From the NCBI GenBank assembly GCA_001749745.1, contig JWTM01000290.1:62001-126000 (forward strand): 64,000 bases of DNA. The letters run 5' to 3'. The notes under the pieces are model-generated. The model was not told the origin of the DNA and did not search any database. It saw only the letters and a list, made by a program, of their open reading frames with translations. The DNA is from Candidatus Marispirochaeta associata. Lineage in GTDB: Bacteria; Spirochaetota; Spirochaetia; JC444; Marispirochaetaceae. Both the position numbers and the translations under genes were made by a program. Positions 58,211 to 64,000 of this stretch are shown piece by piece (the first letter of the stretch is position 1; each line of letters opens with the position of its first letter).

Positions 58211-58281
58211 TGGCCATCATCGATGCATCAAGGGGCCTCAGGGCCGAATCAGCGCCACAATTCTTTACATTGACTTACATT
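58211..58281. other. Candidate activator-binding region upstream of the sigma-54 promoter
   Basis: Holds palindromic ATGGCCAT (58210-58217) and GATGCATC (58222-58229), and further up a direct repeat TTACATT at 58265-58271 and 58275-58281, exactly 10 bp apart. These lie 25-95 bp upstream of the -24 element, where enhancer-binding proteins often bind. No terminator for the ACT gene is seen here. Confidence 0.35.
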
Positions 58282-58314
58282 CACAGGCGCCAGGCTGAAT
58301 AATGAAGCGACCCC

Positions 58315-58731
58315 TTAGAGCTGCTTGATAGCCGTTAGCTTGTGCTCCTTCACGATCCTGTTCCCGTGGTCCACATCGTCGACCTTGAAAATAACCACGG
58401 CTTTGCCGCCGGTATTCTCCAGGGAGGAGTAGAGGTACTCGATGTTGACCCCGGTCTCATGAAAAAGCTTCATAATAGAGGCGAGTCCGCCCGGTGTGTC
58501 GTCAAGTTCAATGGCGAAGACCTTGGTTACCTTGGCGGTGAAACCCTTCTCATCCAGCGCTTTCAGCGCCTTCTCCGGGTTGTCAACAACCATCCGCAGT
58601 ATGCCGAAATCGGCGGTATCGGCGATAGTCGCCGCGCGCATATTGACACCTGCTTCACCCAACGCTCCGGTCACTTCCGCCAGGCGGCCCGATTTGTTCT
58701 CTAGAAAAACAGAGATCTGTTCAATCGTCAT
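58315..58731 (-). CDS. Tandem ACT-domain protein
   Basis: 138 aa made of two ACT domains (about 1-66 and 68-138; SGRLAEVTGALGEAGVNMRA and PGGLASIMKLFHETGVNIEY are the ligand-binding loops). Such proteins accompany paaK/ior gene sets in anaerobes and are presumed to sense amino acids. No catalytic domain. Last gene of the ior-paaK cluster, 17 nt after the second ligase gene. Confidence 0.9.
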   Translation of the reverse strand: MTIEQISVFLENKSGRLAEVTGALGEAGVNMRAATIADTADFGILRMVVDNPEKALKALDEKGFTAKVTKVFAIELDDTPGGLASIMKLFHETGVNIEYLYSSLENTGGKAVVIFKVDDVDHGNRIVKEHKLTAIKQL

Positions 58732-58748
58732 CTGAAATCCTCCAGCTC

Positions 58749-60044
58749 TTATAGTTGTCGTTTATCGATAACCCGTTTGGCTTTACCCATGCTCCGCTCG
58801 ATCGCTTTCGGTTCGACCAGTCTGATTTGGGCTCCTATCCCGAGGCTGGAGCGGATCTCCTGGGTTATCTTGTCCCGGATAGCCTCGAGGCGTTTGGTCT
58901 CATCCGAGAAGAAGCTCTCTTCCACTTCCACTCGAATCTCGATCTCATCCAGATGGGTCGCACCCCTGTCGACGACGATCTGATAATGGGGTTGGGTCTC
59001 TTCGATCCGCATCAGCACCTCCTCGATCTGAGAGGGGAAGATATTGACCCCGCGGATTATCAGCATGTCGTCGGTTCTACCCAAGAGGCGATGCATGCGT
59101 ACCGTGGTGCGGCCGCAGCTGCAGGGTTCGGGCATCAGGTAGGTGATGTCCCGGGTCCGGTAGCGCAGGATGGGCGTTCCTTCCTTGGTCAGGGTGGTGA
59201 AGACCAGCTCCCCCTTTTCGCCGTGGGGAAGAACCTCGCCGCTCTCGGGATCGATGATCTCCGGATAGAACAGATCCTCATTGATGTGGAGCCCGTTCTG
59301 GGCTTCGCATTCGGCGGCCACCCCGGGGCCGATGATTTCGGTGAGTCCGTATATATCGTGGGCCTTGAGGCTCAGTTTGGCTTCGATTTCAGTGCGCATA
59401 TTGTCGCTCCAGGGTTCGGCCCCGAAGCAGCCCGCTTTGAGCGGCAGCTTAGCGAAATCGATGCCCTCCTCGACGGCAGTCTCCGCCAGGAAGAGAGAAT
59501 AGGAGGGGGTACAAGTCAACAGGGTCGTACCGAAGTCCCGCATGACCATCAGCTGCCGTTTTGTGTTCCCTGCCGAGATGGGAATTACGTTTGCCCCGAG
59601 GAGCCGCGCTCCGTAGTGTACGCCCAGGCCCCCGGTAAAGAGACCGTAGCCGTAGGCATTCTGTATCACGTCGCCCCGGCCCGCACCGGCCATGCGCAGG
59701 GTGCGCGCCATCGATTCGGCCCAGGTTTCGATATCCCGCCGGGTATAGGCGCCGACCACCGGAGTACCCGTTGTTCCGGATGAGGTATGTACTTCGACTA
59801 TTTCCGACTCGTCCACGGCAAGTAGTCCGTAGGGATAGGTCTCCCGCAGTTCATGCTTGGTGGTGAAGGGGATTCTGGCGATGTCCGCCAGGCTCTGAAT
59901 GTCCTGGGGCTTAATCCCCGCTTCTTCGAACTTCTGGCGGTAGAAGGGCACCCGGATATAGAGTCGGGTAACAAGCTCTTGGAGTCGTTGCAGCTGTATC
60001 CGGGTCCTGTCGCTCCCTGTTTGGTATTCTGCCTCGCTTCGCAT
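58749..60044 (-). CDS. paaK: Phenylacetate-CoA ligase family enzyme (second copy)
   Basis: 431 aa from ATG 60044 (AAGGAG 6 nt upstream). Adenylate-forming enzyme: [16 protein letters not shown] (near 92) is the AMP-binding loop, [15 protein letters not shown] (near 236), [16 protein letters not shown] (near 290) and the C-terminal [14 protein letters not shown] segment ([21 protein letters not shown]). It activates aryl acids to CoA thioesters, or works in reverse to conserve energy. About half its residues match the neighbouring copy. Fourth gene of the ior cluster. Confidence 0.92.
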   Translation of the reverse strand: MRSEAEYQTGSDRTRIQLQRLQELVTRLYIRVPFYRQKFEEAGIKPQDIQSLADIARIPFTTKHELRETYPYGLLAVDESEIVEVHTSSGTTGTPVVGAYTRRDIETWAESMARTLRMAGAGRGDVIQNAYGYGLFTGGLGVHYGARLLGANVIPISAGNTKRQLMVMRDFGTTLLTCTPSYSLFLAETAVEEGIDFAKLPLKAGCFGAEPWSDNMRTEIEAKLSLKAHDIYGLTEIIGPGVAAECEAQNGLHINEDLFYPEIIDPESGEVLPHGEKGELVFTTLTKEGTPILRYRTRDITYLMPEPCSCGRTTVRMHRLLGRTDDMLIIRGVNIFPSQIEEVLMRIEETQPHYQIVVDRGATHLDEIEIRVEVEESFFSDETKRLEAIRDKITQEIRSSLGIGAQIRLVEPKAIERSMGKAKRVIDKRQL

Positions 60045-60063
60045 ACTTTCTCCTTGGATATTT

Positions 60064-61374
60064 TTACAGCTTCGGTCGTTCGTCGATAACCCTGACCGCC
60101 TTGCCCTCGGCCACGGGCAGAAAGCCGGGCTCATGCAGTTCGACCGCCGGTGAGATGGAGATGGATACCTTCAGATTCTCCCGGATCTTATCGCTTAGCG
60201 CTTTCAGATCCCGGGTATCGTCGGTAAAGATCTCCTTCCCGACCTCGGTTCTGACGGTTATCTTGTCCAGAGCTCCCGCCTTCTGGACCAGGATCTGATA
60301 GTTGGTGCCGATCTCGGGCATGGCCATTATCACCTCCTCGATCTGGGAGGGGAAGACATTGACCCCATTGATAATCAGCATGTCGTCGGTCCGTCCGGTT
60401 ATGCGACGGATGCGTCGATGCAGCCGGCCGCAGGCACATGCCTCGGGGTAAACCGAGCTGATATCACGGGTTCGGTAGCGGAGCAGGGGAGTGGCGTTCC
60501 TCAGCAGGGTGGTAAAGACCAGCTCGCCGGTTTCGCCGTCGGGCACGCTGCGCAGACTGTGCCGGTCAACCACCTCGAGGATGTAGGCATCCTCCCAGAC
60601 GTGCATCCCCTGCTTCTCTTCACATTCGAAGGCGACTCCGGGGCCGTTCATCTCCGAGAGGCCGTAGGAGTTGTAGACATCGATCTGGAATAGCTCCTCG
60701 ATCTTGCGCCGGATATCCTCGCTATGGGGTTCGGCGCCGACCAGCGCTTTCTCGAGCTTTAAATCGGATCGATTGATGCCCTCCTTCTCCATATGGGCCG
60801 CCAAGTGCAGCATGTAGCTGGGGGTCGCGTGCACGACGGTACTGCCGAAATCCTTCATCAGCTTAAACTGTCGCTTTGTATTTCCCGAACTGGCGGGAAT
60901 GACCAGTAAACCGGCCTTCTCCGCGCCGTAATGGAGGCCAAGGCCTCCGGTGAAGAGGCCGTAGGTCATCATGTTCTGAAAGACATCGCTCTTATTAGCT
61001 CCGGTGCAGACGATGGAGCGGGCGCTCAAAGAGGTCCAGGCAGCGATATCCTCGGCGCTATGGTAGATCACCGTGGGTATCCCGGTTGTCCCGGATGAGG
61101 CGTGCAAGCGGACGACCTCCTCCTTCTCCAAGGCCAGCATCCCGTAGGGGAAGGCGCTGCGTAGGTCGTCCTTGGTGGTAAAGGGGATCTTTTCCAGATC
61201 TTCCAGGGTTTGGATCTCTCTCGCATCCGAGATCCCCACGGAGCCGAGGCGCTCCCGGTAAAAGGGGGTCTTTAAGGCCTGGCCGACGGTAGTCTGCAGG
61301 CGTTGGAGCTGAAGTTTCTCTAAAGCATCCCGCTGTAAGAGTTCCACGGCGGGATCATAGGCTTCGGATCTCAT
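60064..61374 (-). CDS. paaK: Phenylacetate-CoA ligase family enzyme (first copy)
   Basis: 436 aa. [16 protein letters not shown] (near 92), [15 protein letters not shown] (near 238), [14 protein letters not shown] (near 290), [22 protein letters not shown] (near 335). ATG overlaps the iorB stop (ATGA). Two adjacent ligases probably handle different aryl acids, such as phenylacetate and indoleacetate, coming from the oxidoreductase encoded upstream. Confidence 0.92.
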   Translation of the reverse strand: MRSEAYDPAVELLQRDALEKLQLQRLQTTVGQALKTPFYRERLGSVGISDAREIQTLEDLEKIPFTTKDDLRSAFPYGMLALEKEEVVRLHASSGTTGIPTVIYHSAEDIAAWTSLSARSIVCTGANKSDVFQNMMTYGLFTGGLGLHYGAEKAGLLVIPASSGNTKRQFKLMKDFGSTVVHATPSYMLHLAAHMEKEGINRSDLKLEKALVGAEPHSEDIRRKIEELFQIDVYNSYGLSEMNGPGVAFECEEKQGMHVWEDAYILEVVDRHSLRSVPDGETGELVFTTLLRNATPLLRYRTRDISSVYPEACACGRLHRRIRRITGRTDDMLIINGVNVFPSQIEEVIMAMPEIGTNYQILVQKAGALDKITVRTEVGKEIFTDDTRDLKALSDKIRENLKVSISISPAVELHEPGFLPVAEGKAVRVIDERPKL

Positions 61375-61955
61375 GGCACCATCCGCGAAAAGAGGCCGCT
61401 CCCGAGCTCAAAGGCCTTGCGATTGACCTGCTGGACGCTCTCGCCCTTCGAGGCGAAACGCTCGTCGATGGCGCTGAGAAAGTTGGCATCGGAGATGGGA
61501 ATGACCGAAGAAGCGGCCCCCACCATCACGATATTGACCGCCTTGAGGGATCCCGCCTCCTTGGCCAGAGCCTTGGCGTCGACGATATCCGATCCCGGCT
61601 GGCTGCGAATGGCCTCCTGAATCTTCTCCATATCGGGGTAGACGGCGATGTTCTCGACCCCTTCTGAGGCGGTAATCAGCCGCCCTTGAGGCGAGAGATA
61701 GGATAAGTGCCGGAGCGACTCCAGAGGCTCCATGCTGAGAAGCAGCTCTCCCGAACCGACCGGTATAAGGTCGCCGGCGATAGGATGATCGGCCAGACGC
61801 AGATGGGAGACCACCGCACCGCCCCGTTGGGACATTCCGTGAATCTCGGACTGCCGCACGGTTAGGCCTTCTTTCAAGGCCGCGGAGGCGATGATGGCCG
61901 CCACGCTCAGAGTTCCCTGACCGCCGACTCCGGAGAGGATTATATCGAATTTCAT
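61371..61955 (-). CDS. iorB: Indolepyruvate ferredoxin oxidoreductase, beta subunit
   Basis: 194 aa, the gamma/beta-type domain of 2-oxoacid:ferredoxin oxidoreductases: ILSGVGGQGTLSVAAIIASAAL at the start, SEIHGMSQRGGAVVSHLRL (near 37). With IorA it oxidatively decarboxylates aryl pyruvates to aryl-acetyl-CoA. Overlaps iorA and the first paaK gene by 4 nt each, so the three are tightly coupled. Confidence 0.95.
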   Translation of the reverse strand: MKFDIILSGVGGQGTLSVAAIIASAALKEGLTVRQSEIHGMSQRGGAVVSHLRLADHPIAGDLIPVGSGELLLSMEPLESLRHLSYLSPQGRLITASEGVENIAVYPDMEKIQEAIRSQPGSDIVDAKALAKEAGSLKAVNIVMVGAASSVIPISDANFLSAIDERFASKGESVQQVNRKAFELGSGLFSRMVP

Positions 61956-63580
61956 ACGTGCGCCTCACTTTCTGGTTGTTGTTTCCTGCTGCGGCGGGCG
62001 GTTTCCAGGCACTCCCGGAGGGCCACTACCACCGAGAGGCCCCGGTGTTCTATCTCCTCGGCGATAATACGGCGGTTCTCGTCGGCATGCTTCTTTAGGG
62101 GGTTGATGGTTCTGATATGCGCCGGATCAATATCGAGGCCGGCGAGAATCCGGGCTACCCGGGAACTGGGCAGTATCGTCTCCTGTCCGCCGGTCATCCC
62201 CACCGTGCCGTTGTCGAGGATTACCACGGTCATCGGGGTATTCGCCGATGCGGCATCGATGAGGGAGGTGAGTCCGGAATGGAGGAAGGTACTGTCGCCG
62301 ATAGTCGCTACTACCCGTTCCACGCCGGCTTCGGCGGCGCCTTTGGCCATCCCGACGGAGGCTCCCATGCAGACGATGGTCTCGATGGCGGTATAGGGGG
62401 GCAGGGCGCCCAGGGCGTAACAGCCGATATCGGAGGTGACTACGGCCTTGGGATCGCCGGCTATCGCCTCGTTGATCGCCAGATAGGTATCGATGTGGGG
62501 GCAACCCTTACAGAGCTGGGGCGGTCGGCCGGGGAGCTCCACTCCCGGGGCGCTGCGCAGCTCGGCCTCGCCGACCCCGAGGGCGCTCCGTACCGCATCG
62601 GGGGTCAACTCTCCGGTGCGGGGCAGGGTGCCGTCGAGTTTGCCGGCTACCCCAATCGTCTGGGGGAGGACTCCAGTGAGCTTCTCCTCGATGTAGGGAT
62701 AGCCCTCCTCGATTACCAGGATCCTCTCCGATGAATCCGCCAGGGTGCGAATCATACCCACCGGTAAGGGATAAGCGCTGATGTGCAGGTGATTTACCTC
62801 ACTGCTTAGCTCGCCCCGGTTCTCTTCGAAGTAGTTGAGCCCGAGTCCGTTGGTGATGATTCCCAATGGTTTGGCAGAGGAGTTCTTGGCGGGGGAGTAG
62901 TCGTTATAATCGCAGTCGGCCGACCAGGCGGCAAGGTCCTGTTGTTTATCCAGGAGCTTCCGGTAATTGACCCGGGCCGTCGCAGGTAGCAGCATCCAGT
63001 CGCGCTTGTCGTCGGGTTTGCTGATGGAATTCTCCTCCCGGGCGGGTTCCGGATTTATAATGGCCCGGGAATGAGCGAGCCGGGTAACCAGGCGCAGCAT
63101 TACCGGGAGCTGATAACGTTCGGAGAGATCGAAGGCTTCCCGGGTCATGCGGTAGGCCTCTTGTTGATTTCGGGGTTCGAGACAGATAATCTTGGCGAAA
63201 TCGGCGAAGAAGCGTGAATCCTGCTCATTCTGGGAGCTGTGCATGCCGGGATCGTCGGCTACCGCCAGCACCAGACCGCCGCGGATCTGCAGCAGACCGG
63301 AGTTCACAAAGGCGTCGGCAGCCACATTTAGGCCTACGTGCTTCATGGTTACCAGCACTCGTTTGCCGACGAAAGAGACCCCCAGAGCGTCCTCGTAGGC
63401 GGTCTTCTCATTGCTGCACCAGGCCGCATGGGGGGCGCCGTTTTTTTCCTTGTAGTCTAAGAGGTATTCAAGTATTTCCGTGGACGGGGTTCCGGGGTAT
63501 CCGTAGGCGGCGCTTATCCCGGCGTGAATTGCGCCGAGAGCGACCGCCTCGTCTCCCAGAAGGACGATCTGGTCCTGCAT
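61952..63580 (-). CDS. iorA: Indolepyruvate ferredoxin oxidoreductase, alpha subunit, lacking the ferredoxin domain
   Basis: 542 aa. N-terminal pyrimidine-binding domain (YGYPGTPSTEILEYL; MKHVGLNVAADAF), central domain, and TPP domain with RPPQLCKGCPHIDTY (near 345), TSDIGCYALGALPPY, and TIGDSTFLHSGLTSLIDA. Family members usually end in a domain with two 4Fe-4S clusters after a V-x-R-x-C-type strand; here the chain stops at ALRECLETARRSRKQQ, so that domain is missing. The stop is shared with the iorB start, which argues against a frameshift. AAGGAG precedes the ATG. Confidence 0.93.
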   Translation of the reverse strand: MQDQIVLLGDEAVALGAIHAGISAAYGYPGTPSTEILEYLLDYKEKNGAPHAAWCSNEKTAYEDALGVSFVGKRVLVTMKHVGLNVAADAFVNSGLLQIRGGLVLAVADDPGMHSSQNEQDSRFFADFAKIICLEPRNQQEAYRMTREAFDLSERYQLPVMLRLVTRLAHSRAIINPEPAREENSISKPDDKRDWMLLPATARVNYRKLLDKQQDLAAWSADCDYNDYSPAKNSSAKPLGIITNGLGLNYFEENRGELSSEVNHLHISAYPLPVGMIRTLADSSERILVIEEGYPYIEEKLTGVLPQTIGVAGKLDGTLPRTGELTPDAVRSALGVGEAELRSAPGVELPGRPPQLCKGCPHIDTYLAINEAIAGDPKAVVTSDIGCYALGALPPYTAIETIVCMGASVGMAKGAAEAGVERVVATIGDSTFLHSGLTSLIDAASANTPMTVVILDNGTVGMTGGQETILPSSRVARILAGLDIDPAHIRTINPLKKHADENRRIIAEEIEHRGLSVVVALRECLETARRSRKQQPESEAHV

Positions 63581-63598
63581 GGTGGTACTCCTTTGAAT

Positions 63599-63624
63599 GA
63601 ATCGGCCCCATTCTAAGCCGATTC
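63599..63624. promoter_or_regulatory. 26-bp palindrome around the -10 box of the ior operon
   Basis: Perfect 8-bp arms GAATCGGC (63599-63606) and GCCGATTC (63617-63624) separated by 10 bp that contain the -10 hexamer. Length, spacing and place fit the operator of a dimeric repressor. No regulator gene is in view. Confidence 0.7.
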
Positions 63625-63638
63625 GATTCTGCGGTCAA
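63610..63638 (-). promoter_or_regulatory. Promoter of the ior-paaK operon
   Basis: Minus strand: TTGACC (63633-63638), 17-bp spacer, TAGAAT (63610-63615); start point near 63603, with a leader of about 23 nt that holds AAGGAG. It lies in the gap between the aminotransferase gene and iorA, so iorA onwards can be expressed separately. Confidence 0.75.
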
Positions 63639-63676
63639 GGAGCCTTTCAGTATTACTGCAGGGCCTGTATTAAAGA

Positions 63677-64000
63677 TTAATGCGCGCCGTTACCCAGGGC
63701 CTTACCGACTTTCTTGAAACCCTCGGCGGCGCCGCGGATCGTCTCTTCGCTGACGCAAAAGGAGATCCGGAAGTACCCCTCCTTACCGAAGCCGCGGCCC
63801 GGAACGGTCAGGATGCGCTCTTTTTGTAGTGCCTGAACTACCCGCAGATCGTCGCCGCCCGGCGCCTTGGGGAAGAGGTAGAAGGTGCCGTCCGGCCGGG
63901 TATACTCGAAGCCCGCCTCGTCCAGGATCTCGCAGAGAAGATCCCGGCGCCGACGATAGATATCGACCTCTGCGGAGACGCCGTCCAACCCCGCTACTAC
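63677..64000 (-). CDS. Class I/II aminotransferase, C-terminal part (start outside window)
   Basis: About 107 residues are visible, in frame to the last base of the window. RRRRDLLCEILDEAGFEYTRPDGTFYLFPKAP and the final FRISFCVSEETIRGAAEGF contain the family's C-terminal domain with the substrate-carboxylate-binding Arg (FRIS). It is an AspC/PatA-type fold-type I enzyme. Placed just before iorAB it would supply aryl pyruvates from aromatic amino acids; the specificity cannot be read from this part. Confidence 0.88.
   Translation of the reverse strand, partial: VVAGLDGVSAEVDIYRRRRDLLCEILDEAGFEYTRPDGTFYLFPKAPGGDDLRVVQALQKERILTVPGRGFGKEGYFRISFCVSEETIRGAAEGFKKVGKALGNGAH

Noticed and set aside
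1..64000. CRISPR arrays, insertion sequences, prophage or restriction islands
   Set aside because: No regularly spaced repeats, transposase, integrase, capsid or nuclease genes were found; the only mobile-element hint is the tRNA-Leu repeat scar.

Overview
The window is a gene-dense chromosomal segment (no transposase, phage gene or CRISPR array seen) from a moderately GC-rich, probably free-living member of the Spirochaetes, most likely family Spirochaetaceae. The main reasons are: the cheA–cheW–cheX–cheY order with a CheW fused to a CheR-like domain, as reported in treponemes; several conserved-looking genes of no recognised family; a MurE whose amino-acid pocket lacks the usual DNPR motif; and a FemAB-type ligase. 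Gene symbols rest on motif recognition only, since no search was run.

Layout. (1) 1-3664: the end of a first chemotaxis operon (cheA', cheW-cheR-like, cheX, cheY). (2) 3691-3801: tRNA-Val(GAC) with promoter and terminator. (3) 3865-11670: a complete second chemotaxis system: a receptor-like protein with a CheZ-like tail, cheY, a CheA with two Hpt domains and an MshEN-like repeat pair, cheR, cheB, cheD, cheY, a CheX-like phosphatase and another cheY. (4) 11674-14790 (minus): NAD salvage (pncA, pncB) with a neuB-like sialic/nonulosonic acid synthase. (5) 15160-21939 (minus): an envelope operon (lipoprotein hydrolase, DUF4105/Lnb-like protein, LysE exporter, secreted transglutaminase-like protein), then trmL, proC and serS. 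(6) 22086-26948 (plus): glpK, a DUF4015 glycosidase-like protein, an fRMsr-like GAF protein and a TPR protein. (7) 26933-32686 (minus): a membrane M28-like pseudopeptidase, a HEAT-repeat protein and dinB. (8) 32741-39549: a nitroreductase, a possible GHKL-fold protein, murE-atl-ddl on minus, queD and a D12 adenine methylase. (9) 39603-46326: hflKC, metG, femAB-like, murD. (10) 46295-53532: an unknown gene, a 29-aa ribosomal protein of the bS22/mS38 type, an FlgH-like protein, dxs, ilvC, a ModF-like double ATPase and a 44-aa cysteine-rich protein. (11) 53533-53997: a repeat-filled non-coding stretch ending in tRNA-Leu(GAG). (12) 54079-58731 (minus): pepF, a methyltransferase, rdgB, a sigma-70-like gene behind an excellent sigma-54 promoter, and an ACT protein. 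(13) 58749-64000 (minus): an aryl-pyruvate oxidation cluster (aminotransferase, iorA, iorB, two paaK-type ligases).

How the genes fit together. Two chemotaxis systems lie side by side, separated only by a tRNA. The second has up to three candidate CheY-P phosphatase modules or partners (CheX-like, the CheZ-like tail, CheD) and a possible cyclic-di-GMP input in its kinase. MurE, MurD, Ddl and the FemAB-like ligase make up much of a peptidoglycan pathway. The ior/paaK block forms a route from aromatic amino acids to aryl-acyl-CoA and acids.

The most unusual signals are regulatory. At least five genes have a sigma-70 -10 hexamer only 6-9 nt before the ATG and no Shine-Dalgarno, which predicts leaderless mRNAs. 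A near-consensus sigma-54 promoter precedes a sigma-70-like gene. A 26-bp palindrome encloses the -10 box of the ior operon.
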